A stretch of DNA of 42,282 bases from ANME-2 cluster archaeon (GCA_019429385.1 JAHYIS010000024.1:1-42282), one strand, 5' to 3'. Positions 25,948 through 35,881 are shown, counted from the stretch's first letter. The notes: generated by a model from the sequence alone, not told the origin. Numbers and translations are program-made.

Positions 25948-26715
25948 ATGCTGGAAAATGACGAAATAATACTACAAAGCACTGGTTTGAACATCTGGTT
26001 CGGCTCCAAGCAAGCTATAAAAAATGTTGACCTGAAAATAGCCAAACATAAGATCACTGCTATTATCGGACCTTCAGGCTGTGGTAAATCCACGTTCCTG
26101 CGGGCATTGAACCGGATGAACGAAGTAATTCCCATATCCAGGACACAGGGAAGCGTATTCTATAACGGCCAGGATATTTATTCATCTGATGTGGACGTGG
26201 TGGAGCTGAGGAAGAACGTGGGTATGGTATTCCAAAAACCCAATCCTTTCCCTAAATCCATTTATGAGAACATTGCCTATGGACCAAAGATACATGGGAT
26301 AAAGAATAAGACCCAACTGGATGCCATCGTGGAAGAAACGCTGAAATCCGCCGCTTTATGGGATGAAATAGAAGATCGGCTCCATTCCTCGGCCATGGGT
26401 TTGAGCGGGGGACAGCAGCAACGGTTGTGCATTGCGAGGGCCATGGCAGTAAAGCCGGAAATAATTCTCATGGATGAACCGTGCTCAGCCCTTGACCCCA
26501 TATCTACTGCCAAGATAGAAGACCTGATGGCCGAATTGAAGCAGGATTATACCGTTATCATTGTAACGCACAATATGATGCAGGCAGCAAGGGTCAGCGA
26601 TTATACCGCATATTTCCTGCTGGGAGAACTTATCGAATATAGTGAAACAAAAGATCTATTTGAATATCCTAAGGATAAACGTACGGAAGATTATATTACA
26701 GGGAGATTTGGATAA
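25948..26715 (+). CDS. pstB: Phosphate ABC transporter ATPase PstB
   Basis: 255 residues. Walker [10 protein letters not shown] is near residue 45, followed by the PstB-specific LRALNRMNE; the signature is [15 protein letters not shown] and Walker [13 protein letters not shown]. The ATG directly follows the pstA stop. PstB drives phosphate import by PstCA. Confidence 0.96.
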   Translation: MLENDEIILQSTGLNIWFGSKQAIKNVDLKIAKHKITAIIGPSGCGKSTFLRALNRMNEVIPISRTQGSVFYNGQDIYSSDVDVVELRKNVGMVFQKPNPFPKSIYENIAYGPKIHGIKNKTQLDAIVEETLKSAALWDEIEDRLHSSAMGLSGGQQQRLCIARAMAVKPEIILMDEPCSALDPISTAKIEDLMAELKQDYTVIIVTHNMMQAARVSDYTAYFLLGELIEYSETKDLFEYPKDKRTEDYITGRFG

Positions 26716-27368
26716 TGGTCAGAAAAGTATTCCAAATGGAAATGAACCGTCTGGAAACAGATGTTATTAGAATGGCGCAGCTCACCAGGGATGCAGTCAG
26801 TTTATCAGTGGATTCCCTCAGGAACCAGGATGTTGAGATGGCAGCCAGGGTTATCGAACTGGAAGAAAAGAGCGATGTTCTCAATATTGAGATCAGCGAT
26901 CGCGGTATGATGTTGACTGCCACCCAGCAACCGGTCGCCAGGGATTTGAGGTTCTTATCCTCGATGATGAAGATATCTGATTCTTTTGAGCGGATTTGTG
27001 ATTATACTGAGAAGATAGCAAGGATCACCATAAAATCTGCACATAAACCGTTACTGAGGCCATTGGTTGATATACCAAGAATGTCAGAAAATATCCAGAA
27101 GATGATCGACCTGGATATCGATGCCATACAAAATCGAAATGCAGGACCAACTGAGCGGCTATCACCGCTGGATGATGTAATTGATGCCCTGTACCAAACG
27201 CTATACACTGAATTGCTTAATTTTATGATTAATGACACAACTACCATAGATGATGCCACTGACCTGCTGTTTGTAGCCCGTTATCTTGAAAGGATAGGGG
27301 ACATCACATGCAAGATAGGGTCCATGATCGTGTTTATGCTGGAAGGGAAGCGGGTCTGGATAAAATAA
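26715..27368 (+). CDS. phoU: Phosphate-system regulator PhoU
   Basis: 217 residues, all helical, with the two PhoU three-helix repeats. The family segments DLRFLSSMMKISDSFERICDY and FVARYLERIGDITCKIG, with metal-ligand E/D residues, are present. The ATG shares its A with the pstB stop (TAATG). PhoU restrains phosphate uptake and relays phosphate status; the signalling partner is not in the window. Confidence 0.94.
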   Translation: MVRKVFQMEMNRLETDVIRMAQLTRDAVSLSVDSLRNQDVEMAARVIELEEKSDVLNIEISDRGMMLTATQQPVARDLRFLSSMMKISDSFERICDYTEKIARITIKSAHKPLLRPLVDIPRMSENIQKMIDLDIDAIQNRNAGPTERLSPLDDVIDALYQTLYTELLNFMINDTTTIDDATDLLFVARYLERIGDITCKIGSMIVFMLEGKRVWIK

Positions 27369-27519
27369 GGATTGGATCTGCTTTTGCTTGTTACCGCTAC
27401 CTTTGCATATGTATCAATATAGTATAACCAGCCATGCTGCTATATAGATGTGAAAAAAATAAAAAAAGTTGAACAGTTTAAAAAATAAACAAACCGGTGA
27501 TAAAACTTTTATTCAACTA

Positions 27520-27735
27520 TTAGTCTTTAAATGCTCCTCCCAGAACACCGCTTGCCGACAATATTGCTGCTGCCAGCACTGCAAAATTTGCATCCAATCC
27601 CGGACCGAAGAAAAGATCGCTGCCAATCTTTACAACCATTAACGTTATTCCGAAATATATTATCGTTACTATTATTAGTAATACCGATGCGAATATTACT
27701 AACAAAGTTGATTCTAGACTATCTCTAATTCCCAT
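27520..27735 (-). CDS. Small membrane protein of unknown function
   Basis: 71 residues with one long hydrophobic stretch (about 11-35, LLVIFASVLLIIVTIIYFGI) and a second, weaker alanine-rich one (about 50-66). A short amphipathic start and GGAFKD at the end are polar. It stands alone between phoU (convergent) and the sodium symporter. No family recognised. Confidence 0.6.
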   Translation of the reverse strand: MGIRDSLESTLLVIFASVLLIIVTIIYFGITLMVVKIGSDLFFGPGLDANFAVLAAAILSASGVLGGAFKD

Positions 27736-27833
27736 AAAATCACCACATAAAATATGTTGTAATGAGATAAATAACTATGTTTCAATTATGGGGTCTCGGT
27801 TGTGATGTGACCCTTTTTTGAAAGTACAGAATT

Positions 27834-29141
27834 TCACAGGTTCAGGTAGAATTTGATTCTCACGGCCAATACATATATGAGAATAACAGGAATTACATAT
27901 TTTACCATCACAAACACGATTTTGCTGGCATTCCATTGTGTGTTCTTTTTCATCTGGTCCTTCATGACGCCGTTGTCCATGAAACAGGTGACTGAAACTG
28001 AAATGAGCAATGCTGTAACCATGAGTCCTATAGATCCGAATAACGTGTCCAACAGGTCGAAAACAGGAGTATTGAACAGTGTAAGCTTCATCCCTGAATA
28101 ACTTAAAGCGGAAGGGAAGCCCAACACCAGGATGACAAATGTCAAAATGGATGTGGCTTTATTTCGGGTCATTTTCAATTCGTCTACAAGGGTGGACACG
28201 CCCACTTCAAGCATGGAAATGGCAGAGGTCAGTGCAGCAAAGAACAGCAGGAGGAAAAACACTGCAGCCAGCAGGAACCCATATGGCACCTTATCAAAGA
28301 TAATCGGGATAGTAGAGAAAGCAAGTTTTGGTCCTGCTGCTGGTTCGAATCCAAATGAAAATACTATGGAGAATACAACCAGTCCGCTGATAAAGGATAT
28401 AAGCAGGTCCGAGATAGTGATTATTATTGAATTATTGGGAATACTTATCTTTTCATCAAGATAGCTTCCATAGGTCAGCAATATCCCTGAACCCACTGAA
28501 AGTGAAAAGAACGCCTGCCCAAAAGCCGCAGCCCAGACAGAATAATCAGAAAGTCTTGAAAAATCAGGTGTCAGGTAAAATGAAATGCCTTGAAATGCAT
28601 TAGGAAGGGTGAGAGCGTAAATTACCATCCCCATTAATAGAATTACAAGAGCCGGAACCATTATCTTACTTGTTTTTTCGATACCCCCTTTTATTCCCTT
28701 CATGACAATGTAGGATGTTACAAGTGTTACTGCAACGAAAAAAATGGGTGAATAATATGTCAGAGTGAACTCATCAAAGATGATCTTTTTACCCAGTAAT
28801 GTCAGTATAAGATAAGCAATGGTCCAGCCTGTGACCACCAGGTAATAACTTAGCACTACGATGGAAACTATTACGACAATGATTCCCACCCACCTGAGCT
28901 CGCCTTTGATCTTCTTCATGGATGAGACCACTGAACCTTTGAATTCCCGACCAACTGAGAATTCCAGCATCATAAGAGGCAAACCAAGGACAAATATCGC
29001 AATAAGATATGGGATTAAGAAAGCTCCCCCACCATTTTGGCCAACAATGTAGGGGAATCTCCACACGTTGCCAAGACCCATTGCAGAACCAATACCTGCA
29101 AGTAAAAATCCTGTTCTTGAACTCCATTTTTCTCTGGCCAT
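27834..29141 (-). CDS. Sodium-dependent symporter of the NSS/SNF family
   Basis: 435 residues with about 11 membrane helices. The NSS hallmark GLGNVWRFPYIVGQNGGGAF is at residues 22-41, with the sodium-site residues around unwound helix 1. Prokaryotic family members carry amino acids or related solutes with sodium (LeuT, TnaT, MhsT); the substrate is not readable here. It follows the four-repeat helical protein by 29 bases on the same strand, so they probably share a transcript. Confidence 0.92.
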   Translation of the reverse strand: MAREKWSSRTGFLLAGIGSAMGLGNVWRFPYIVGQNGGGAFLIPYLIAIFVLGLPLMMLEFSVGREFKGSVVSSMKKIKGELRWVGIIVVIVSIVVLSYYLVVTGWTIAYLILTLLGKKIIFDEFTLTYYSPIFFVAVTLVTSYIVMKGIKGGIEKTSKIMVPALVILLMGMVIYALTLPNAFQGISFYLTPDFSRLSDYSVWAAAFGQAFFSLSVGSGILLTYGSYLDEKISIPNNSIIITISDLLISFISGLVVFSIVFSFGFEPAAGPKLAFSTIPIIFDKVPYGFLLAAVFFLLLFFAALTSAISMLEVGVSTLVDELKMTRNKATSILTFVILVLGFPSALSYSGMKLTLFNTPVFDLLDTLFGSIGLMVTALLISVSVTCFMDNGVMKDQMKKNTQWNASKIVFVMVKYVIPVILIYVLAVRIKFYLNL

Positions 29142-29170
29142 TTTTCTATCCCCGTATTAATAAGAATTTA

Positions 29171-29692
29171 TCAGATTTTTTTTAATATGTTGTTAATATC
29201 TGCTTTGATCTCGTTTGCCAGTTTTTTAGCAGCGTCCCCGGTCTGGTCCACCAGTGTGTCTATCTTCGCAATAATATTGTAAATCTCATCTTTAACATCA
29301 ATGGATGTAATGACTTTAACTATTGATGTTAAATCAAATTTCAATTTGGTTCCCAGTTTGGTGGCTTCAATGCCTGTCTTTTCGGCCAGCTCGTCCAGTT
29401 CACTGACCAATTTTGCCATGCGGTCCTGGAGAGCCACCCTTGCTTTGATAGAATCCAGATCGGTTTTTATCTCTGTTGTTAATTGTTTTGCTGAACTGCC
29501 GGTTTTATCCACCAGATCGTCTGCCTTTTTTGTCAGATTCTTGATATCGTTCTTAAGATTTATAGATTTTACAGATGAAGCGACCGAATCCAGTTCTGTT
29601 TTAATTTTACTATTAATCTTCTTTGCTTCCTCACCAGTACTTGCTGCCAGTTTATCAATATCCTGACGGATATCTTCCAGAATTCTTAACAT
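29171..29692 (-). CDS. Four-repeat amphipathic helical protein
   Basis: 173 residues, almost wholly helical and with no cysteine. It is built from four repeats of about 44-45 residues, each with the pattern D-x-L-x-x-x-T-G-x-x-A-K-K-L-x-x-x-I-K-x-D-L-x-S-I: compare LAASTGEEAKKINSKIKTEL, LVDKTGSSAKQLTTEIKTDL, LAEKTGIEATKLGTKLKFDL and LVDQTGDAAKKLANEIKADI. The heptad pattern suggests a bundle, or a helical surface that lies on a membrane. AGGGAG and AAAGGA stand close before the ATG. It is upstream of the NSS symporter in the same direction. No known family was recognised. Confidence 0.8.
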   Translation of the reverse strand: MLRILEDIRQDIDKLAASTGEEAKKINSKIKTELDSVASSVKSINLKNDIKNLTKKADDLVDKTGSSAKQLTTEIKTDLDSIKARVALQDRMAKLVSELDELAEKTGIEATKLGTKLKFDLTSIVKVITSIDVKDEIYNIIAKIDTLVDQTGDAAKKLANEIKADINNILKKI

Positions 29693-29887
29693 GTTCCTTT
29701 ACTCCCTGGATTTCAGAATGTTGGTTCAAACGATTTAATAGTTGCGATTCAACCTAACTAACCACTCTTTGAATTACTGTGCAAATAGATGCAACCTTAA
29801 GGGTTCAAAATCAAATATTATTTTACTAATATATGAATTTATCCAGAAGTGGAAGCTGTAAAAAAGTTTGGTGTTGTTAATTTTTCG

Positions 29888-29910
29888 CTACAAATCAGGA
29901 TAATTTGTAG
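29888..29910. promoter_or_regulatory. 8-bp inverted repeat upstream of the ATPase-MscS operon
   Basis: CTACAAAT, 7 bases, ATTTGTAG: a perfect dyad placed 13 bases ahead of a clear TATA box. This is where an archaeal activator or repressor would bind. It lies in the divergent gap with the four-repeat protein gene and may serve both. Confidence 0.5.
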
Positions 29911-29922
29911 TTGACAAAATAT

Positions 29923-29930
29923 TTATATAA
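29923..29930 (+). promoter_or_regulatory. TATA box of the ATPase-MscS operon
   Basis: TTATATAA, about 57 bases before the ATPase start, which would give a leader of roughly 30 bases containing the GGAGTG ribosome site. Confidence 0.55.
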
Positions 29931-29986
29931 GAAAAATCAACCTTTTACAAGTTAGGGGATATTCGTCCTAATCTGGAGTGGTTATT

Positions 29987-31000
29987 ATGGAAACACGTCT
30001 TGAAACATCTTCTGGAACTGGGAGATTCGAGAAAGAAATAACAGCTATTAATGATACAATTTCTGAGTCCGGATCGGGGAGAATATCGAACATCGCAATA
30101 ATAGCCGAGCCATTTGCAGGCAAGACCACCCTGATAAATGAAATAGAGATGAAGAACCCTGACAGGACAGCAAGGTTATCTTTTTCGTCATTGGTAAAAC
30201 ACAGGGATGAAATCGCTATACCTGAAGGTTCAATTGTAATAGTAGATGATTGCCAGTACCTTTATATGCGAAAGATTGGGGGATTCGATGTTCTTGAAGA
30301 TTTCCTGGTAATGGCTGCTGAATCACAAAACCTGTTCATCACTACCTGGAACCTCTATTCATGGACATATCTTGACGAGGTCATGGATTTGGCAGTGCAT
30401 TTCCCGGTGCAGATAAAGCTCCCGAAATTACCTGCCGATGCTATTAAAAATATAATCCATTCCAAATATGGAGACGGGGAGATACAGTTTGCAGGAGAAG
30501 TGGTATCAAAAAAGAAAATAATTGAACATGTCAAACATCCCGTCACACTGAAACCCTTGAAAAAGGAGATCAACCTTCCTGGCATTAGAATACATTTTGA
30601 TCTTTTAGATATCTGGTTCTTCAGAAAGCGTGAAATGATGACAATTGAGGATATCATTTACAGGAGAATTAACAATATCTCGAATGGAAATCCCGGTGTT
30701 GCTAAAGTGATTTGGGAAAACAGTCTCCAGTATCCCGTGATCAAACCTGAATTTATCAATGATATTTCATATGAATTCAGGCTCAAACATAAAGAAGCAT
30801 TCGTGTTGAGCATTATCGTATCAATGAAATCCATAGGTAAGGAAGAATTGGATGATATAGCAGGGTTCCAGACAGTTCATATATTATCCACTTTATCACG
30901 GCAGGGATTGATCAAGATGGAGGACGGCCAATTCGGGATAAGGCCCGAAGCATTGAAGAGCACTGTGGAATTCTTAAAAAAATTACGCCTGGTGTGGTAA
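29987..31000 (+). CDS. P-loop ATPase with C-terminal winged-helix-like region
   Basis: 337 residues. A degenerate Walker A (AEPFAGKTT, first glycine replaced by alanine) lies at about 40-48, and Walker B SIVIVDDCQYL at about 83-93. A sensor-like FITTW follows, and the C-terminal 80 residues look like a winged helix (IGKEELDDIA ... LSTLSRQGLIKMEDGQFGI). This layout resembles archaeal AAA+/STAND-type ATPases. I use the ATG preceded by GGAGTG, not the GTG inside that site. The next gene, an mscS homologue, begins 1 base after its stop, so the two are coupled. A regulatory link between ATPase and channel is inference. Confidence 0.72.
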   Translation: METRLETSSGTGRFEKEITAINDTISESGSGRISNIAIIAEPFAGKTTLINEIEMKNPDRTARLSFSSLVKHRDEIAIPEGSIVIVDDCQYLYMRKIGGFDVLEDFLVMAAESQNLFITTWNLYSWTYLDEVMDLAVHFPVQIKLPKLPADAIKNIIHSKYGDGEIQFAGEVVSKKKIIEHVKHPVTLKPLKKEINLPGIRIHFDLLDIWFFRKREMMTIEDIIYRRINNISNGNPGVAKVIWENSLQYPVIKPEFINDISYEFRLKHKEAFVLSIIVSMKSIGKEELDDIAGFQTVHILSTLSRQGLIKMEDGQFGIRPEALKSTVEFLKKLRLVW

Positions 31001-31001
31001 T

Positions 31002-31814
31002 ATGGCAGATAACAATCTTATTTATCCTTCACTTGATGCTACTATAGTCCTGAACATTGCCTTTACCATCCTCCTTGCATATCTGCTGGTCAGGATCATC
31101 ACATTCCTGCTCACCCATTTATCTGAACGGGCATTCCAGTATCGGATTACAATAAAAATGCTGATACCGCTCTTGAAATTCTCGATATATGGGTTTACAC
31201 TTTACGTTATTCTTGCCAGGATCCTGGTGGTAACATCCGAACAGCTGTGGGGTTTTGGGGTGCTGCTGGGTGCAGCCATCGGGTTTGGCCTTAAGGACCT
31301 GTTTGCGGGAGTTATAGGGGGAATCCTCATCAGTCTGGGAAAACCCTATCAGGTTGGCGACAAGATCAGGATAGGGGAATACTATGGTGAAGTAAAGGAT
31401 ATTGGGCTCATATCCACCACCCTGGTAACACCGGACGATAATCTTGTGTCCGCACCCAATTATATGGTCTTCACCCAGCCGGTGGCCAGTGCCAATGCCG
31501 GGAACCGTGAAATGATGGTGGTCATCGACCTGTATGTAGACCACGATGCTGATGCCGGTCTGGCATTTAAAATTCTGAAAGAAGCAGTGATAACTTCAAT
31601 GTACGTTTATATATCCAGTAAGCATCCAGTAACCATACTTATCAAGGAATACCCCTATTATAGAAGGCTTCGGGCTAAAGCATACGTGACAGACCTCAGG
31701 TATGAGTTCCAGTTCGAATCCGATGTTACCAGGAGATCCCTGGACGAGTTTACATTGAAAGGGATAAGAGCACCACGGATCATGGTGATACCTGGCGGAT
31801 CAGGACCTGGGTGA
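31002..31814 (+). CDS. MscS-family mechanosensitive channel (1 of 4)
   Basis: 270 residues. Two N-terminal membrane helices precede the pore-lining segment GAAIGFGLKDLFAGVIGGILI, the MscS signature, and then the beta domain starts (KPYQVGDKIRI). MscS channels open under membrane tension to release solutes on hypo-osmotic shock. This is a short version, about the size of E. coli MscS. It is cotranscribed with the upstream ATPase, and its 3' end overlaps the convergent second channel gene by 15 bases. Confidence 0.92.
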   Translation: MADNNLIYPSLDATIVLNIAFTILLAYLLVRIITFLLTHLSERAFQYRITIKMLIPLLKFSIYGFTLYVILARILVVTSEQLWGFGVLLGAAIGFGLKDLFAGVIGGILISLGKPYQVGDKIRIGEYYGEVKDIGLISTTLVTPDDNLVSAPNYMVFTQPVASANAGNREMMVVIDLYVDHDADAGLAFKILKEAVITSMYVYISSKHPVTILIKEYPYYRRLRAKAYVTDLRYEFQFESDVTRRSLDEFTLKGIRAPRIMVIPGGSGPG

Positions 31815-32807
31815 TTTTAAAAAGTTTTTCATGTTATCCCCCATCCCCTCATCATGCAGAACCAGTTCCATATGGGGATATGCTATCTCCACTTTATCCT
31901 TATTTTCAGGATTGTTGAATTCCTCCAGCACCTTCCTGTACACCTCGGTCCTGATGGCAGGTACCAGTTTGGGAAGGCACATCACCCTTACGGTCACCGT
32001 TACGCTGGAGTCTGCAAATCCCACTCTGAGCACAGGCTCTTCCAGGGCGAACTCCACCTGTACGCTCTCAGGTGTCTTGACCCGCATCAACCTCGCTGCC
32101 TGCTTCATCTCCTCACCTGCTACCTCTTTGGCAGCGTTAAAGATTATCCGCTCAGCCAGGCCAAGGTCACTCTCATACGTCACACTGACGGGTATTGAGA
32201 GCCAGACCTGGGGGATATCGTAGGAATAGTTTATGATGGGTTCCAAAAAAACGACACTGTTCGGGATGATCACGTTCTTGCCAGTAACGGTCTCGTCCCC
32301 GGTCACGTCCTTGAGCACGGTGAACAGCATAGTGATGTTCTCTACATCACCAAGAATGTCATTGCTCTTGATATAGATCCTGTCACCTATCTTGTAGGGA
32401 CGCTTAACCATGATCAAGAACCATGCTGCAAAGCTCAGTATCACCTGCTGGAGCGCAAAGGCCAGTCCCGCACCCAGTAAGCTCAAAGAGATCCCGAGTG
32501 ATGAAAAATTTCCCAGTACACCGCTGATAATTATTATCAATGCAAGGAACCATACAAAATAGATATAGAGCATCCGGACAACTTTCCATTCCCCTGATTT
32601 GAAATGTGGTTTGACAGCCCGGTTCAATATGGGTAATGAGATTTTCAGGAATATTTTGACAATGAACAGGGTTATGATCACGAACGAAAATTTTGGCAAT
32701 AACAGTTCGAACACGCTGGTGAATGTCGACACATCAATATATATCCTCCAGTAGATAATAAGGAGTACAATGGCCAGGACAAGCCCCAGAAACCACAGGA
32801 CATCCAT
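31800..32807 (-). CDS. MscS-family mechanosensitive channel (2 of 4)
   Basis: 335 residues with about four membrane helices. The pore segment is GAGLAFALQQVILSFAAWFLI, followed by KRPYKIGDRIYI. The pore helix is bulkier than that of the first channel and lacks several of the Gly/Ala positions, so gating may differ. The cytoplasmic part has the usual beta and alpha/beta regions. Convergent with channel 1. Confidence 0.88.
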   Translation of the reverse strand: MDVLWFLGLVLAIVLLIIYWRIYIDVSTFTSVFELLLPKFSFVIITLFIVKIFLKISLPILNRAVKPHFKSGEWKVVRMLYIYFVWFLALIIIISGVLGNFSSLGISLSLLGAGLAFALQQVILSFAAWFLIMVKRPYKIGDRIYIKSNDILGDVENITMLFTVLKDVTGDETVTGKNVIIPNSVVFLEPIINYSYDIPQVWLSIPVSVTYESDLGLAERIIFNAAKEVAGEEMKQAARLMRVKTPESVQVEFALEEPVLRVGFADSSVTVTVRVMCLPKLVPAIRTEVYRKVLEEFNNPENKDKVEIAYPHMELVLHDEGMGDNMKNFLKSPRS

Positions 32808-32887
32808 TTTTATACTGCGGTGCTCATTTTCAGTTATAATGCATTCCCCTCATCGTCTCATTTTCGTGCACAAGAAAAAGAGAATGG

Positions 32888-33844
32888 TCATTTCTCCATC
32901 CTCACAGCCGGGAACCCTACGATCTCATAGGTTGCCGATGCGATCTTAATATCTTTTTCCTTGAGAAAAGCATCAAGTATCTTTTCATTCAGCAGATGCT
33001 TATTTGTCCTGCGGCGGCGCGGATCGACCACATATCTGAGTTGCATATCGATCCAGTTATCAGTGATCTGGGTATATATCTTGCTTTCAACATCAGCAGG
33101 AGTTATCAGGTATTTATCTCCCATATCCTTGAGTTCTTTTTTTGCAGATATCTCAAACTCCTTCGTGACATCATTCGCGATATCAACTGCAATTGTCTGG
33201 GCTTTTCTCCAATTACTATCATACGTCAGCATAAGATGTATCTCATCCCAGATAAAAGAGAAATCCCTGGTATAATTCTTCACTGTCTTGTTCAGGATGA
33301 AACTATTGGGCAACTGGATGATCCTTCCTGAATACTGGTCCCCGTCAACCCATTGCCTGATCTCCATTATTTTCGTGTTAAATACATTGATATCCAGTAC
33401 ATCTCCCATGTCGGTTTCTATCTGTATCCTATCTCCTGCCCTGAAGGGTCCTGAGAGAAAAATAATGAGCCCACCGGCCAGGTTTTTTAGTACATCCTGG
33501 AGTGCAATCGCAATACCCGCACTTATTATCCCATATGCAACTATTAATGAAGTAGTTTCCTTGAACCATACAGCTATCAATGCTCCCATTGCGATGATTG
33601 CAATAATGGTTGAGACGGCTTTTTTAAAGGCATATCGTTCTTTAATTTCCTGTATCTGTCTTTTAATAATGATGCTGGTGAAATAGTTTGCCAGATAGCC
33701 AACCAGTAGTATGATTGTAGACTGCAGGAACTTGCTCAATTCCTGGCTGTATTCACTAAGATAGTCCGTAAAATAATTGATATATATTGTAATTATCGCC
33801 AATAAGCTTAATAAAAAGATGTATAATTCTCGATTCGAATTCAT
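32888..33844 (-). CDS. MscS-family mechanosensitive channel (3 of 4)
   Basis: 318 residues with about four membrane helices. Pore segment SAGIAIALQDVLKNLAGGLII, then GPFRAGDRIQIETDMGDVLDI. The C-terminal region is charged (PRRRRTNKH). It is transcribed in the same direction as channel 2, with 80 bases between them, and divergently from corA. Confidence 0.9.
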   Translation of the reverse strand: MNSNRELYIFLLSLLAIITIYINYFTDYLSEYSQELSKFLQSTIILLVGYLANYFTSIIIKRQIQEIKERYAFKKAVSTIIAIIAMGALIAVWFKETTSLIVAYGIISAGIAIALQDVLKNLAGGLIIFLSGPFRAGDRIQIETDMGDVLDINVFNTKIMEIRQWVDGDQYSGRIIQLPNSFILNKTVKNYTRDFSFIWDEIHLMLTYDSNWRKAQTIAVDIANDVTKEFEISAKKELKDMGDKYLITPADVESKIYTQITDNWIDMQLRYVVDPRRRRTNKHLLNEKILDAFLKEKDIKIASATYEIVGFPAVRMEK

Positions 33845-33943
33845 CAGTAGTTAATTCACATGCCCGAATATGAAGTTTATGAGGATTGTGATTTTTTTGA
33901 TTGCTTTTAGGAATACAACGCTATCAAACCCGTATAATAAAAC

Positions 33944-33952
33944 ATTTATAAT
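33944..33952 (+). promoter_or_regulatory. TATA box of corA
   Basis: ATTTATAAT about 41 bases before the corA start, in the divergent gap with the third MscS gene. Confidence 0.5.
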
Positions 33953-33992
33953 GTGGTGTCAATGAATATACCATGTACAGAGATGGTGAATA

Positions 33993-35054
33993 ATGTCCCG
34001 ATTTTTCAAAACATCAAAGAAAGTTGGTCTTCCTCCTGGTACTCTTCAACATATCGGGGAAAAAAAAGCAGAGACGGTAAAGATTTCCATCTTGGATTAT
34101 GATGAGACGAATCTGGAAGAGAAGGTAGCAAAGACTGTTGAAGAATGTTTTCCCTTTAAGGAGAAGCCCACTGTCACCTGGATAAATGTGGATGGGCTCC
34201 ACCAGGTGGATATCATTGAAACCATAGGGAAGCATTTTGATGTCCACCCCCTCATCATGGAAGATATTGTCCACACTGACCAGCGTCCAAAAATGGAGGA
34301 CTTCGGACATTACATTTTTATCGTAATGAAAATGCTCCAGTTCAACGAATCGAACAATGAAATTATGGGGGAACAGATAAGTCTTATCCTCGGTAACAAC
34401 TTTGTGATATCCTTCCAGGAAATGGAAGGCGATACCTTTGATCCTGTACGGGAAAGGATCAGGAATTCCAAAGGCCGCATCCGGAAAATGGGTCCTGATT
34501 ACCTGGCCTATGCCCTGGTCGATTCCATTGTTGACAATTATTTCCTGATACTTGAGAAACTGGGTGAAAGAATTGAGGATAGAGAAGAGGAACTGGTCAC
34601 CAATCCCATACCTGAGACCCTGCAAACCATTCACGAAATGAAACGGGAGATGATATATCTTCGTAAATCGGTCTGGCCGTTGCGTGAATTGATCAGCGGA
34701 CTGGAAAGAGGCGAGTCAACGCTTATCCTGGATTCCACAACCGTCTACCTGAGGGATGTGTACGACCATACCATCCAGGTCATAGATACCATCGAGACCT
34801 TCAGGGATATGCTTTCAGGCATGCTGGATATCTATCTCTCAAGTGTGAGCAACAGGATGAACGAGGTCATGAAGGTGCTGACCATCATAGCCACCATATT
34901 CATCCCCCTTACCTTTTTCGCAGGGGTATATGGGATGAACTTTGAATACATGCCTGAACTGGGGTGGCAGTGGAGCTATCCATTGCTCTGGGTAGTGTTC
35001 ATCGGCACAGGTTTTTCAATGTTCTTGTTCTTCAAACGGAAACGGTGGTTATAA
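33993..35054 (+). CDS. corA: CorA-family magnesium/divalent cation channel
   Basis: 353 residues. A long soluble N-terminal domain is followed by two C-terminal membrane helices joined by the selectivity motif YGMNFEYMPELG; the tail is basic (FKRKRWL), as in CorA. CorA forms pentamers that admit Mg2+, Co2+ or Ni2+. A GGTGA ribosome site is 6-10 bases before the ATG. Its place among four MscS genes suggests a shared ionic/osmotic response. Confidence 0.95.
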   Translation: MSRFFKTSKKVGLPPGTLQHIGEKKAETVKISILDYDETNLEEKVAKTVEECFPFKEKPTVTWINVDGLHQVDIIETIGKHFDVHPLIMEDIVHTDQRPKMEDFGHYIFIVMKMLQFNESNNEIMGEQISLILGNNFVISFQEMEGDTFDPVRERIRNSKGRIRKMGPDYLAYALVDSIVDNYFLILEKLGERIEDREEELVTNPIPETLQTIHEMKREMIYLRKSVWPLRELISGLERGESTLILDSTTVYLRDVYDHTIQVIDTIETFRDMLSGMLDIYLSSVSNRMNEVMKVLTIIATIFIPLTFFAGVYGMNFEYMPELGWQWSYPLLWVVFIGTGFSMFLFFKRKRWL

Positions 35055-35164
35055 ATAAGACCGACATACCCATTAAAACTGTGTGATATGTGGTCGTTGT
35101 GGGACTACAATACATGATACTTCATTCAAATAAAGCATAATTGTTATATTACCTGCATACAATA

Positions 35165-35881
35165 ATGTCAGCAATGTATGGGTCGTATGATATTCCGTTA
35201 AAGATTGAGCATGAAAGTTTCTCTCTTTCAATTGAAAAGGCTGGAAACTTGCATATATACAAACGAGAAGTTTTTTATGGAACTGAAGAGAAGGTCCTGT
35301 TGTTCGATGATGCAAAGATCATATTGAATCCCATCGAGCCGGTGAATAAACCCAAGAATATTACCGCATTTTTGCTTATAGAATTTGAAAAGCCCTTTGT
35401 AGTAGGACCGGGCACATCCAATCCTGTCTATATAAAATTCCCTATCGAAATAGGTGTTTTTATATCAAATAACAAACAATTTGAAATTCTTGATGTCCTC
35501 ACGCTGGTTAAACAAAAGTTCACCCTGTACGGTGACCCGGCCAGAGGTATGATATGCAAATACTGGAAGAGTGAGGTCTATCCAGGCATTCCTGAAGCTG
35601 ACCCGATGATGGAAGGAGTCATGGAGGTCAAGATCGAGAATACAACATCCCGCTGGATCGAAATATCAAAAGCCGTGTTCAATGCGTATGATATGAGGCT
35701 TTATTATAATAATGACATGGTTTCCATGAAGTCCAAAATGAAGATAATGGGCGAACAGATAGCAAAAACGGTTTTTTTCAATTCCCCGATTAGAAACGAG
35801 ATGGAAAAATCCATCGAGCGCTATACTGCGGGTAAAGTCTCAGTAATGGGTCCGAAATTCATGATGGAGGGGGGTCTATGA
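35165..35881 (+). CDS. DUF432-family protein
   Basis: 238 residues, soluble, beta-rich, no membrane helix. The start MYGSYDIPLKIE and the DPARGMICKYWKSEV segment match archaeal DUF432 proteins as I know them. I use the first ATG; a second one three codons later is equally possible, and no strong ribosome site decides. Its stop overlaps the start of the fourth MscS gene (ATGA). Function unknown; the fused translation points to a partner of that channel. Confidence 0.78.
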   Translation: MSAMYGSYDIPLKIEHESFSLSIEKAGNLHIYKREVFYGTEEKVLLFDDAKIILNPIEPVNKPKNITAFLLIEFEKPFVVGPGTSNPVYIKFPIEIGVFISNNKQFEILDVLTLVKQKFTLYGDPARGMICKYWKSEVYPGIPEADPMMEGVMEVKIENTTSRWIEISKAVFNAYDMRLYYNNDMVSMKSKMKIMGEQIAKTVFFNSPIRNEMEKSIERYTAGKVSVMGPKFMMEGGL

